DNA from: Phoronis australis
Lineage: Eukaryota > Phoronida > Phoronidae
Length of the DNA: 64,000 bases
Reading direction: 5' to 3'
NCBI GenBank assembly: GCA_002633005.1
Contig: NMRA01000368.1
Span: 366,920-430,919 of the forward strand
This document shows, piece after piece, positions 1-10,980 of this stretch. The notes beneath the pieces were generated by a model. That model was not told where the DNA came from, made no database searches, and worked only from the letters and a program-made list of their open reading frames with translations. Within the stretch, counting starts at the first letter, position 1; each line of letters starts with the position of its first letter. A program made the translations under genes and the position numbers.

Positions 1-34
1 ACGATGACATTGGCGATTGGTCAGTGTGTCTTCG
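1..34 (+). CDS. Methyltransf_FA gene, leading exon fragment
   Basis: The donor cttcg|gtaagt at 34/35 gives phase 1, which fits the acceptor at 589 (split Gly codon). The 11 readable residues include TLAIGQCVF. They resemble neither the YNP-type end that precedes domain 2 nor any motif I know, so this may be an N-terminal or linker exon. It is too short to be sure. Confidence 0.4.
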
Positions 35-3000
35 GTAAGTAGTAAAATAGATCTAGAACCTTTGGTTTAATGGTTGTAACAAGAAAAGAAAGATCCGGTT
101 CCCGCTAGCTTCTCGCGAGTGGGAGTAAATGAGATCACATGCTAGTTTCGCTTGCAATGCATGCCAATATCTCGTCGAATGCGGCAGGATCTCGCCAAGC
201 TCGCAAAAAGCTAAAACTAATGTCAGTTAAATCCTGACAGAATATGTACCGAGATGTAGGTCTGATTGTGCTGGTGGTGCATATTCAATGTTGACTGTAG
301 GGATTTTTATCACCTGGCAAGTACATAAGTAAGTAAGTAAGTAAGTGGGTAGGTAAGTAGGTAAGTAAGTAAGTAAGTAAGTAAAACCTTTATTTTAAAT
401 CGTTGTGGGTAGATACAATAAAGAAACATTATTTAGCACAAGTGCTAGTTACCGATAGAAAATACATGTGTGGACAATAAATTATTTACAGAGAGGTATG
501 GAAGAATATATACAGAAAGAACATACAAAACTATGACTTCTAAGTTGCTGATAAAAAAACTCTTTCAAATCGTATCTTTTTATTTTAGGACAAGAATACC
601 AAGTATTAAACACTGCCAACCGATATCATTACGTACCGGTCACGTATAACTTCAACAACAGTCACTATGCGGAATTTGATGTTAAGGCTTGTAATGACGC
701 CCACATCAATTTAATGGCTGATGTCGACAGAGACCTACAAAGAACATACGAGATTGTGATTGGAGGATGGCAAAATTCGAAGTCTGTTATTCGAAAGGAA
801 AAACAAGAGCGCCCTCCACGAGCTCAAAAGATTGGACGCTACTTGGACTGCCATCGTTTCAAACGATTTTGGATTTCGTGGAGTCGTCACACCATAAAGG
901 TAATGCATATTTTCCTTTAAGCAAAAAGATAAAATACAAGTCATTATTCAGCCAGTAGCAGATTTAACAGATTAAACAGCGATAAAATACCGCTTTTAAT
1001 CAAAGGCAATTGCATTTAGTTACTACGTAAGAGGAACAATTCAATCCTGCACTCGTCAATTTCTGTTGGCGTTTTCGGGGTGTAAATTAAGCTGTCGTCA
1101 ACATCCTCTCCCTGACGGTGCTTTTCTACTTTCCCACGTCGTCTTCAAATGTGCGCTCGCTGTCTCATTTACCCATTCAAAACTGAATCTTCAAATTTCT
1201 CTCGAGTTGGCCTCGGCCTCTGTGGCTGTGTCACCATCGATACTCGTAAAAGAATCGAGACTCCGTCTTATCTCGCGGCCTCTCCCGGACAACATGAAGA
1301 GGATTCATAACTTCCGGTATTTGGTTTCATGTACATGTAGCAACGAAGATAAATTAACTTTCGTTTTTATTTCGCGCATTTCAAGTAAATTTTTGAGTTT
1401 GAAATTAACTTGCTGTGTTTTATGCAAATTAGATCGCGTATGCCACCAACACAAGTCGGATTTTTGCTACGAAACACGCCGGAACAAACTTGAAAATTGT
1501 TGTTGATCGGCCCGAATATGGCCACAGCCTTTCAACACAAAAATCGAGACTTTTGGCCCAAAGAAACGGTTGAATCAATTGGATTAATCTTTTCATCTGG
1601 TTGAATTCGCAGTCGTTTCCGGGGAAATTTAGTTTGAATTTTGTGATTTTGCAGGAATTTTTGCTCGACGTAAACGTAGTAGTTTCTCAACTGTAACTAC
1701 AGGTTTACAATACATAGTAAACCAATATGGCCAAGATTCAGCAAGAGCGAAATTTTGCCATTTTTCTTGATTGTCACAAGCTCATATGTGTTAGCGTGCA
1801 AAGTGGCGGTAAATGAAAAATATGCCAACGAAATATTTAAACTTTCTTCTTTCTATTGATGTTCATTACAATAAATCGGGGCATAAATGAATATTTTTAA
1901 AAATCGAAGTAGTGCGAGCACTTCAAACATTTTTCACTCAGTGGCAAATTCGTGACAGTTTTGGGATAAACTTTCAGCAGCTAAATGCTTGTAACTGAAC
2001 CGTTTGCTGAAATACTCTGCTTTCAACCTCGAGTGTAAATTTTTGTTTTTTTTTAAATATGAGAAAATGTTTTGTTTTTAATTTACTGCCTTCTCAAAGT
2101 TTTTTCCTATTGCAAAATAGTGCATACAATTGATGAAATTCCCCTGGCATGTTAAATATTGGATTACCTTAAATGTGGAAATTTTATAAGTGCATCATTC
2201 TGGTGCTCAAGCTTTAGGCTTTTCTGTACGAATTCTCAAGTAAGATAGATGAAGAGAAAATTCTTCAAAAAAAGATTGGTTGAGAAACTCATTGTAAATA
2301 TCAATTCCACAGTAGGTCTATATCTGTGTTGCCAATTTTCACTTAACCATTGTAAAGTAAGGCAGAGGAATCCCAGACCCTTGTTACTTTCTATATCCTA
2401 TGGTGTCACATATTGCTGTTAAAATCTTCATAGGAAATAGAACTTCTGATGCACTTTGCATTATAGGGACATGTGTCGAACATGAACGGTTTTATGGTGC
2501 AACACTGTTATTGATTTGATTGATTTCTTGATGCCCTTTTACGACGGTTTATCTTTCAGCTTGGAACTCCTGACTCGACACTAATGTCGCACTCTGACCC
2601 GTTCCCGTACGACATCAAAGGCATCAGCGTCTCGACCGGCTGGGGCGCCACAGGCGTGTGGCATTTTTATAATCCAAACTGTAAGTAGACGCATTTTTAT
2701 AATCCAAACTGTAGGTAGACGCAGGTGAAGGGGAAAGCACATCTGCTATTAATGTTTTGGTTTAAAAATCCGAGCCATAGAGCGATGACATGTTTTTCCA
2801 TTGGTTTGAAATAGGTGATATAAGCAAGCTTTCGATGTGTAAGCTTGGTCGTTTAATTAGACAATTGTAGACTTTAAAAATTGGATTCCTCCAGAATTAT
2901 AATTCTGATGGACGGATCGGATTGCTCTCTAAGAGGTGATTGTGTGATTAACGCCTTTCTCAAAACATGGATAACATGATACAAATCATGAAATAACCCC

Positions 3001-5845
3001 ATCCAAGTTGTTTAGTTTTATTTCCAATGAAACGGGGTTTATTTTCAGGGAACTTGTATCAACTATTGAACACCCCAAACCGTTACCACTACGTTCCTAT
3101 CAAGTACAACTTCGGAGGACACCAGGGCGTAAAACTTGAAGTCAAGGCACATAATGACGCCCACATAAACTTGATGGCAGACGTGAACAACGATATTCGA
3201 ATGACGTACGAAATCGTCATCGGAGGCTGGGGTAATACAAAATCGGTCATACGGAAGGTAAAACAAGAGAGACCCCCACGTGCGCAACGCTCCGGACGAT
3301 TTCTGAGCAGTAGTCAATTCAGGACGTTTTTTATTTATTGGGACAAGAACGTAATTCGGGTAATAATTGTTATTTGTATCGCTCATGTAAAGTTATGTAC
3401 TTGGATAATGGCTAAATAGATGTACGGACAGACAGATGGAGGGACAGACGGACAGACGGAGGACACTATAGGTTTACTTAGGCCTATAACTGGTTTCTAA
3501 AAAATCATGTACAAGATGGCTGAAAAATAAAAAGGTTTTGGAGGTCATGACAAATTACACATTTTTGGGTCTTTGTACCTAGATGAATCAAAATGTGCTA
3601 ACAAGCCGCTTATATTTCTAAAATCCTTGATGATTGCAGTGACACGCTGTGTGTTCGAATATTATACGGTCACCGTGAAAATTTTCAAAATTGTTCTAAA
3701 ATGTTCGAGTTTACAACAACAAAAATGTTGCGCTGTTCCTAGATAATCGTATACTGAGTAAAACTGACAGTGGTATAGACCAATTTTTCTCTCTATTAAG
3801 CAAAGAGAAAAAAATGACATCTTTGAAGATAGTCGGTCCAGTACTTAAAAAATTATGAAAATCCAATTGTAAGGAGGGCCCGGTAAAATTGCGTGCAGAC
3901 GGCTACAGATCAGCACTGATTGAGCCAAGAATTTCATTGCCGCACATCAACTTTTGCCTTAGAAATTATATCTTAAAATTTTACAGGTTGACACTCCTCA
4001 TACGTCCATAATGCACTATAAGGACCCAAGCCCGTACCCGATCACGGGCATCAGTGTGTCGACCGGATGGGGCGCTACCGGTTCGTGGAAGGTCTACAAC
4101 CCTGACGGTGAGTTCGTTGATCAATCGTACGTATAGGACAATTCTGAAAGCAACTTATGAATACTAGGAATGCCATTATTGAGAACAAATAACACAACAG
4201 GAGAATGGTTTGATGAAGTTATGCCACTTTCTGGGTCATCGCCACGGCTCTATGCACAGAAGTGGTGGTAAGTAGCCTATCAGATGGGTACAGGGTACCA
4301 CGAAACAACAGTTAATGTTTAGGTACCAGATGGCCTACGACAGAAATACGCGCGTTGACAGTGAGTACCAGATGGGTACACGATATCAGTCGGGTATTGG
4401 CCGATTGTATACCAAACTGGCTCGAACAGGCAAAACGGCAAATAGAAGTTGAAGTACCAGATGGGTACACAAACTCCTAAATGGTGGCAAAGACAATAAT
4501 TATACAGTGTCAGGTGGGTTCGCATAACCGACAAGGGGGCGATAACAATACTGAGAACGCAGGTTCCGGACAGACTGAGTGAGCAGACCTCAACGGGAGT
4601 GCTGTAGGCCTAACTTTAATTTGCGCAGTTGCGGACAGCCTGGGTGAACAGTGCTGTCGCTACTGGCTCAGGAAGGTATGAACGGGGTGATGTAGCTCAC
4701 TTATCGCCACATGGACAGGGTTGTTCATGGACCTGTTTAACGTTATTTAGTCCAGCCATTTCTAACAGGAGTTCATGTCGTATGTCACGTCTTGCCGGAT
4801 ACAAGTGCTAAATTGGGAACATGGGACGAGCGGAATCAGAGACCAGACAAACTGAGAAACCAATGCAAAACAGATAATACAACACTTATTTAAATACAGA
4901 TATGAAAATGACAAACTTACAACATAATACTTCGGTGTGTATCGACTCCACATGTACGTCTAGTTACAGTCTTGTTTTTTACTGTTAAAACAGAACTTAG
5001 TCACGTCACACATGCAGTCGACACACCCAACTTTTGGGGCAAATATTCAAAAGTTTATGTGTGTATAAAAATACACAATATGCAACACGTGTGCTCACAC
5101 GCCTGAGAGAGACTGTATCTTTCAGTTACAAGAGTTTTGCATAAGTTACCTAGATATCTTACTGTTATATTGCCTCTGGGCACGGACAGACTGGAGTGCC
5201 GGTACTTTCAGTAAAGTCCTACAGATGGTGCACACGTCTCAGGGTAATCCAATGAATGTCATCCCACTCATATCATTACCAATATCATCAGTGGGTGTAA
5301 ATTTGTTAAAAAACGAAAAGTTCTGTCTTGGATATTTTCCGAATTAATTGAAACTTTCGTCGTAAAGCAGATGCCTAATCTAAAATTGATGCCACACAAA
5401 ATACAAGTAAGACGTTAAATGTTAGAAATCCCTAAATCTTTAATCTGAACACATATTCCTCCAAGCTTGCCATGAACTTACCTCGGCTAATGTCGTTAAG
5501 TTTTCTTTAAAATCAAGTTATTTGTTCGAACCTTTATATTTGGTTTTTCATGGAATGTCAATGCAGGTGTGATGATCGTGCTGAAATGCCACGTGCGTTT
5601 ATCTGACTGCTCGATCTATTCACACAGGTACGATAGGTATGACCTGACAAAAGTGCCACATTTTAAGTGGCCAAGTGACAATTTGAACTTAATGTTATTT
5701 TGTTATTAAGTGTCTATTTCATATTTTGTATTTTCCGTCTGCTCATATTCCTTCCAGCTTTGCCTTAAGCGATGATGTCACACCGAAAGCGATGGTCGTC
5801 GTCCACTGTCTCAGATATGATTTCTTCGCCTACCAAGACAGTTAA
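1..5845 (+). CDS. Tandem Methyltransf_FA-domain protein (5' partial)
   Basis: Coding exons: 1-34, 589-899, 2560-2680, 3049-3359, 3987-4107, 5567-5627 and 5758-5845 (TAA at 5843-5845). All junctions are GT/AG and their codon phases match. The product carries two farnesoic-acid-O-methyltransferase-like domains (Pfam Methyltransf_FA). Each shows CNDAHINLMAD or HNDAHINLMAD, then YEIVIGGW, a KSVIRK basic stretch, RYLDCHRFKRFWISW or its equivalent, and in the following exon GISVSTGWGATG. The two domains have the same exon structure (311 + 121 nt), so the gene arose by duplication of a two-exon unit. The family is named after a crustacean protein proposed to act in methyl farnesoate synthesis, but the domain has no SAM-binding motif visible here and its biochemical role is uncertain; it may bind a ligand or act outside the cell. 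The 5' end is outside the window. The domain exons are solid; the first and the last two exons are less certain. Confidence 0.85.
326..384. repeat. (GTAA)n microsatellite
   Basis: About 14 units of a GTAA tetranucleotide, with a few GGTA variants in the middle. It lies in the intron before the first Methyltransf_FA exon. Each unit resembles a splice-donor consensus, so it is a possible source of spurious donor predictions. Confidence 0.95.
589..899 (+). CDS. Methyltransf_FA domain 1, first half
   Basis: Acceptor tattttag at 587-588, donor aag|gtaatg at 900. Encodes QEYQVLNTANRYHYV, then CNDAHINLMAD, YEIVIGGW and FWISWSRHTIK, the core of the Methyltransf_FA domain. Ends in phase 0. Confidence 0.9.
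900..2559. other. Intron without recognisable genes
   Basis: Intron between the two halves of Methyltransf_FA domain 1 (1.66 kb). A 146-codon open frame in it has no recognisable domain and I do not call it a gene. No clear repeat structure was seen by eye. Confidence 0.6.
2560..2680 (+). CDS. Methyltransf_FA domain 1, second half
   Basis: Acceptor tctttcag, start LGTPDSTLMSH, then GISVSTGWGATG and a WHFYNPN end. The last 20 nt of the exon and the first 10 nt of its intron are tandemly duplicated just downstream (see the repeat at 2661-2720). Confidence 0.9.
2661..2720. repeat. 30-bp tandem duplication across a splice donor
   Basis: Two adjacent 30-bp copies (2661-2690 and 2691-2720) differ at one base. 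Each holds the exon end (gcatttttataatccaaact) and a donor, gtaagtag in the first and gtaggtag in the second. Using the second donor would add exactly 30 nt in frame (10 codons), though its gtaggt donor looks weaker than gtaagt. Confidence 0.95.
3049..3359 (+). CDS. Methyltransf_FA domain 2, first half
   Basis: Acceptor attttcag, donor cgg|gtaata. Encodes WNLYQLLNTPNRYHYV, HNDAHINLMAD, YEIVIGGWGNTKSVIRK and FFIYWDKNVIR. Same length (311 nt) and phases as the domain 1 exon. Confidence 0.92.
3423..3465. repeat. GACA/GACGGA-rich simple sequence
   Basis: A short degenerate run of acagac, gacgga and ggacag units just after the domain 2 exon. Similar gacggacgccgg tracts occur at the ends of the repeat blocks at 21535-21575 and 21895-21945. 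Confidence 0.7.
3987..4107 (+). CDS. Methyltransf_FA domain 2, second half
   Basis: Acceptor ttttacag, donor gacg|gtgagt. Encodes VDTPHTSIMHYKDPSPYP, then GISVSTGWGATGSWKVYNPDG. Its 121-nt length equals the corresponding exon of domain 1. Confidence 0.92.
4281..4470. repeat. Dispersed GTACC-AGATG-GGTAC palindromic units
   Basis: Two exact copies of the 15-bp palindrome gtaccagatgggtac (about 4365-4379 and 4454-4468) plus partial copies near 4281 and 4323, in the intron after domain 2. The arms GTACC and GGTAC are perfect inverses. No coding or transposon context was recognised. Confidence 0.75.
5567..5627 (+). CDS. Methyltransf_FA gene, penultimate exon (predicted)
   Basis: Acceptor aatgcag at 5566 and donor cacag|gtacga. 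The phase fits the split Gly left at 4107. Encodes VMIVLKCHVRLSDCSIYSH. Not recognised as a domain; supported by phase compatibility with both neighbours and by lying downstream in the same gene. Confidence 0.5.
5758..5845 (+). CDS. Methyltransf_FA gene, last exon (predicted)
   Basis: Acceptor ccttccag at 5757. Completes a Ser codon and reads FALSDDVTPKAMVVVHCLRY to DFFAYQDS, then TAA. The two Cys-His-containing ends (KCHVR in the previous exon, VVHCLRY here) look like one small C-terminal module, but I do not know it. Confidence 0.5.
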
Positions 5846-7406
5846 CCAACTCTCGCGGCATCAGCGAGACATTTGTTGAAATTTGTCCCACTGTATATGT
5901 ACGTGTCCGTGTGCGTGTGGCAGGGGGTTGAGGGGTCAGTGTACTGGACGCATTTTCCACCTAGTAAGCCTTTGGTCCAACATTTTATTTGTAAATCTTG
6001 ACAAAAGTAGTTCTGACGCACCATCAAGTAGAGAACATATAGCTCAATGCATATATGCCTTTTTTATCCAACAAAGATGTGAGGAATTTACTCAGATGCT
6101 CTTTTCGCTTCCTTTCAAACGAATTTTAATGAAACCCATTTCACTCAAAACTTATTTCCAAATAAGTTACATCACTATGTGAGCATAAAACGGAAGTGAA
6201 AAAAGCAAACTTGGTAGAAATGCTGTATTAAAGAGTGTAATATAGTTGAAATTCCGACGGTTCGGACGTCTCTCCTTCTTGAAGGGACTACACTTTGAAA
6301 ATAAGTTTGACGGTGATTGAAGGTAACATGTCCAACACAACAAGAAATTCACAGCAGACTGAGGTCTCCGTCTCGCGTTATGTTGATCCAATAGCTTGTG
6401 AGTGTTATCGTCAGTCTCATTAACATTAGTAAGTAAACATACGCAGCACTCCTCACTCTTAAACAGATTTTGTTGACTATGACGCGATTTCGGCATCGAA
6501 GTAACTTTATTTCGTTACACTCAAGATCTCGAACAAGACGCGATCTGACTTGGCAACCTGTACTTTAATAACTGACCGAAAGTCTCCATGTATGTGTGGA
6601 CAAGGGGTAAGAACAACATAAATATAATCCTGGATCCCTTCGATCACAACTCCGATCATCATACAAGAAGGACACAGGGATACGAGCATTGTCATGGTGT
6701 GGCTCCCATGAAGACAGACGTCTCGGCGGAAAGTCTCGGTATTAATTATTTTACATCTTTTAATACAATGTTTATGCCGGATTTTGCCACTTTTTATGTC
6801 TCAGTTTTCTTTACGAGTAGTGATCTTTCAATTTGACGTCAATTTGTTTTGATGATGAACAGAATTTAATGTGATTTTTTTAAGATTAATGTTTGATGTA
6901 GAATTTCTTGTGAAGCAGCAACATCAGTGTACATTACGGAATAACAATGAATTTCAATTATATTGAATTTAGAAAAAACTTATAGTAAGACCTACTAATA
7001 CAAATATAGGGTCGTATTTTGCTAAATGATAGTATTTTTGAGTTGCGAGACTAGCTCTATGTTCATAGTGGAAAGTGTGTCTTAAACGTATGCAGAAGTG
7101 AAAAGTGAAATGTAGAAGCAGACTCTCTTCAGCTGTTCTTAAAGTTTTAATCTACATTCAAATTTCCAACATTATTACTGTTTTCAACGTGTCAATAATC
7201 ATAAATGGATGATGGACGAATATACGACCTATATACTAAAGATAGACTTTTTGTTTATTTACATGTTATTACAAATATGCAGTACATTTATCCAAAGGTT
7301 AAATTATTACATTTCAGGGTAACAATACTAGAAAGTCAAAATAATGAGCTATCAAATAAACAAATACAAACGAGTGTTTAGCTATAGTTAAAGTGATTAA
7401 AGATAT
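5846..7406. other. Intergenic stretch downstream of the Methyltransf_FA gene
   Basis: No gene seen. Probably begins with the 3'UTR of the upstream gene; the first clear AATAAA on the plus strand is at about 7355. A single diverged copy of the minisatellite unit found at 12446 lies at 6567-6599. Confidence 0.6.
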
Positions 7407-7560
7407 CAGTGGCGGATCTAGGATATCACAAGGGAGGGCAACATTTTGTCCGGCTGTAAGCATTTGCGCAAACAAAACCACGATTGTAGATGCGTATAGC
7501 ACCGAATGGGGGGAGGTCGGGTGGGGGGCAAACCCCCCTCCCGCCCAGGAAATTTTTCTG
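7407..7560. mobile_element. hAT-like MITE end (solo terminus)
   Basis: Begins with CAGTGGCGGATCTAGGAT, the terminal sequence shared in variant form with the elements at 12044, 37164, 39136 and 56754. It is followed by a G-rich/C-rich stretch (7506-7550). CAG-GGCGGATC-AGG termini are typical of hAT-superfamily nonautonomous elements. The other end was not found; the element probably abuts the SINE at 7605. Confidence 0.55.
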
Positions 7561-7604
7561 TTTTTACCTTTAAAAATCAAGCATTTTCCTTGATTCCTGA
7601 AGTA

Positions 7605-7735
7605 TTATCCAAGAAAAAAGGCAATAAAAAAACACGGAGAACGTGTCAAACGGGAAAAACTGATGTACCAAAGACTCGAACTCACGACCTGCCGGATAGT
7701 GCGCGCGTGCTTTACCACTACACCACCACGATCTA
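7605..7735 (-). mobile_element. tRNA-derived SINE
   Basis: On the minus strand a tRNA-like head starts near 7733. It has an A-box-like tgtagtggtaaagc and a B-box-like gagttcgagtc about 40 nt later, followed by an unrelated tail that ends T/A-rich near 7605-7625. A proper anticodon arm does not fold, so this is a pol III-type SINE head and not a tRNA gene. Confidence 0.6.
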
Positions 7736-8247
7736 GTTACTAATCTCTTACTAAAAGACCTACTTGTTTATGGTCCACAGCGTTTGCGTGCGAAACCTAC
7801 TTCTTTTTGTAATGCTTATTACACGTTTTATATTTTGTGCCATCAATTCTTAACAAATTTGTCGTATTTAAAATAGTCTTCAATAGCCCAAAAGACCAAA
7901 TCCGTTTTTCGTAGTGGCAATAATGACGGGATTGCTTTGGAAATCGTCTTAAAATAACAAAGAGAGTATTGCGAGTTTCTGAGTGATTCACTAAGGTTTC
8001 GATTAAAATTCACATTTTACCAGCAGCTTCTGTTTTTTCATCGTCACTCAGGTTCCATTTTCTTTAAAAAATGAAGTAAATTTCCTTCATTGCACAGTGG
8101 AGCAGACGACGGAAACGGAGTCGTAGTGCGCAGCGTCACTGCCGGTCGCCTGGAATATCGCGGGAGAGCCTATACTTAGCCATAGTTTCGTTACGAATGC
8201 GCCGTGTTCCGAATTTGACAGCAGAGAACTGATGAAGGGGTCAACAA

Positions 8248-8686
8248 TTGGTTGGACTTCAAAACCACCTACTCGGACTTCAAAAATCCCTGGCTGGACT
8301 CTCCAAATTCAAAATGGACAGTGTTCTAACTTGGTGGTATGACCTTGGATTGGCCGGTACCTCAAAACCAGATGGTCGCACCTAAAAACCTGGTTGGCCG
8401 GTGTTCAAACACAATGGCCACACAAATTTTGAACGAAAACGTGTACGAAAAATAAACACCAGTATAGTCGCGTACCTGAATCCTTCGAGACATTCAAAGC
8501 GAGTCTCTGAGAAAGTCCGTCGTGATTGATCACTGGCCAAGTGGTTATAGCACCGGTCATCGCGTTTTCGGTCCAGCCCATTAGTTTTTTTGGGTGGGGC
8601 CATCGAGTTTTGAAGTCCGGACAAAACTTTTGATCACCGGTTATATGGTGCTACACTCCAGCCGACTGGTTTTGAAGTCCAATCAA
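8248..8686. mobile_element. MITE with 20-bp terminal inverted repeats
   Basis: Left end ttggttggacttcaaaacca (8248-8267) matches the reverse complement of the right end (8667-8686) at 19 of 20 bases. The motif ggacttcaaaa recurs inside near the left end (8275) and, inverted, near the right end (8610-8622), giving a nested foldback. No coding capacity and no clear target duplication. The subterminal repeats suggest transposase-binding sites. Superfamily not assigned. Confidence 0.8.
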
Positions 8687-9827
8687 TCTCTCTTGGTAAT
8701 AAAATTTATTTTAAACAGTTCACGTTTCTGTGAAAACTGCACGAAATATTCAAAACATAAGTCCTAGGTAAACGATTTTGTTATCTTATTACAGCTACGC
8801 TGTCACGTGTGCTTGGTGGAAATTTTTGTGATATGTCTTGATGCTTTTATGTTGCGCCTTCCAGCTAGCTAGTTGGCGGTAGTACCAACAGTCGGCCTCA
8901 GAATCGCCTTACCGAAGCAGGTGATCCTCCGCTTGACAATGCATGCGCGCACCCAGGGGGGGCTCGGTGAAGTGGGCAAAAAGGTCCGCCCCAGAGAAAC
9001 AAAAAGTCCGATAAATCGAGACAAAAGTTCACTAAAAAGGCACAAATGCACAATTCACAGCTCCGAACGTGGTACCCCGTCTTTTAAGTCCTACCGCTGC
9101 CTTGTTAGTAAAAGGTCCACATCTCCAGAAATTCGAGAACCCCAAATTAAACGCTGGGTGGGCGCATGCTACATACCCTGTAAGTATCAGAAGACCATAA
9201 ACAGGACAGAAAATAAAAATGATAGTTTTCTTCAAGTAGCAGATTTAAATAACTTGCCAGGCTACATAACATTAGTCCCATCTCTTAAAATCTCCAGAAA
9301 CAACCCATCTACCGTCCCAATACAACATTGTGGGGTGTAGCATTCTTGGGGTATCAGGTCCTTCGATCCTGCCTTATTGCTAATAATCTGGTTGTATTAA
9401 TAAATCTTCGAATTGGTGTCCACTCTGTAAAAATGTACAACTATTAATCTTGTAGTCACTTTTTGTGTTTCTTCGTTGCTAGAAAGCAACATACCGGTAC
9501 ATCTTTGTCACTAAACCCTTAAAGACATATCGGACTAATCTTTATACTGGAAATCAAACTTAACTTTATTTTTTATGTTTTCTGCTATAACTAAAGATAA
9601 GTGTTAAGACCCTTTAAAAATTCTGTGCTCAAGTATGCAATGATTTTCTTGGATGATTTTCTAAAAATCCTGGTTTGCACTTGATGATCCCAACATTAAA
9701 GCCATGAGTTTTTACTTGAAATCCCGTGTTGTTACCAATATTGGTCCCTAGATACTACACAGTACACAAGCATCTCGACTAACATGGTTCATCAGCCAGA
9801 TGGCGGATCACTCCGCTCAACGAAAAC

Positions 9828-9839
9828 CACGTGACGTCA
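9828..9839. promoter_or_regulatory. Overlapping E-box and CRE
   Basis: CACGTG (9828-9833) overlaps TGACGTCA (9832-9839), a perfect CRE/ATF palindrome. An agatggcgg YY1-like site lies about 30 bp upstream (near 9799-9807) and an inverted CCAAT box (attggttg) about 20 bp downstream. The cluster looks like a promoter, but no gene was found beside it. Confidence 0.4.
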
Positions 9840-9967
9840 ATTTTAGCTATTTATCTCATTGGTTGCATTTGTGCATTGCTGCGTAGCACCTGAGAAATTG
9901 GCCGCGATTTCAGGTAGCCCTCAAACATGCCAGATTTGCAAAAACTAGTTGTTTCACCGTTAACAGT

Positions 9968-10272
9968 ATTTTGGCCCACATTTCTGGAATCGGTAGGAAG
10001 TTTGCTTTCGGAATCTACTGTTGCCATCGGAAGGGCAGTGGTGGTTTTGGGGTGAAAAGTGCTGATTTTTCATGTTTTGCCCCTATTTTTCTAAGTCTAG
10101 CTTGGCTTTCAGTAGGAGTGAGGGTCAAAAATACAAGAGAGAATAAACTTTCTGTGCTCATCTATAGGGCTTGTGGTGTGAAATGTCTCAAAACTATTCT
10201 TTATTTGCATGCATTATTTGACAGAGTGAAGAAAGGGTGAAGAGTGCATTGACGTGTGTTCTGATAGGCAAA
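9968..10272. repeat. Diverged interspersed repeat, copy 1
   Basis: From ttttggcccacattt to ttgacgtgtgttctga. Collinear with copy 2 at 10981-11275: they share the start, a gtggtttnggatgaaaa-like block, gggtcaaaaata, and the tgacgtgtg end. Heavily diverged and non-coding. Confidence 0.65.
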
Positions 10273-10422
10273 CCCCTGTAAGAACTGTTGTGTGCCTCCT
10301 TAAATGAAATGGTCAACTTTCAAAATATTTTTAAGTTTTGGCACTAATTCTTCTCTCTGCCACTAATCAAAGTCTTGACAATAGTTTATGAAGATTTATT
10401 TTTACATTATTAGTAGAAACAA

Positions 10423-10625
10423 CCTAATCTTTACCCTAGTTAGGCCCAACCGTGGGACCCTAAGCCTAACAGCAGAACCCTAACCCTAACCCTGGAAGTC
10501 CAACCCTAACCCCTACCGTGACCCTAATCCTAACCCCTACCCTGACCCTAATCCTGGATCTCTTACCCTAATCCTGTAACCCTCACCCTGTAACCTTAAC
10601 TCTGTAAACCTAACCCTAACCCTGG
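10423..10625. repeat. Interstitial telomere-like (CCCTAA) block
   Basis: About 200 bp with eight or so exact CCCTAA hexamers and many variants (CCCTGA, CCCTAC, CCTAAT, TGTAAC). CCCTAA is the complement of the animal telomere repeat TTAGGG. Single-copy sequence lies on both sides, so this is a decayed internal block and not a chromosome end. Confidence 0.85.
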
Positions 10626-10980
10626 GTGCATGTCTACGGTGACCTTCCCGCCGTCCAGTCGTTTGGTCTCATGGTAACTGCTTTCTCGTTTAGTGCTTGG
10701 CCTGAACTTGCAGGAAAGTGTTGACCCAGTGCCATCGCCATCAGCGAGGTAGGTGACCCCCTTAGCATGAAAATGTGCGAGACGCACAGGACTGCAACCA
10801 TCTATTGCGCCATATGACTGTCTTGGTCTACTGGAGGGGTAGTGGTCTTTGTTGAACGAACTGTGTCCCTTCTGAATTGTCCTTTTTCTCCCTCTGCTCC
10901 GAATGAAACTGTGTAACTTTTCAGGCTACTTTTTCTAACAAGACAAAATTGCATTAAGTCTAGTTGGCTCGGCTGGCAGC

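Noticed and set aside
326-384. CRISPR-like or satellite array
   Set aside because: Simple GTAA microsatellite without spacers.
1066-1506. 146-codon plus-strand ORF in an intron
   Set aside because: No recognisable domain and composition like its non-coding surroundings; lies within a confirmed intron.
10423-10625. Chromosome end
   Set aside because: The CCCTAA block is degenerate and flanked on both sides by ordinary sequence and genes.
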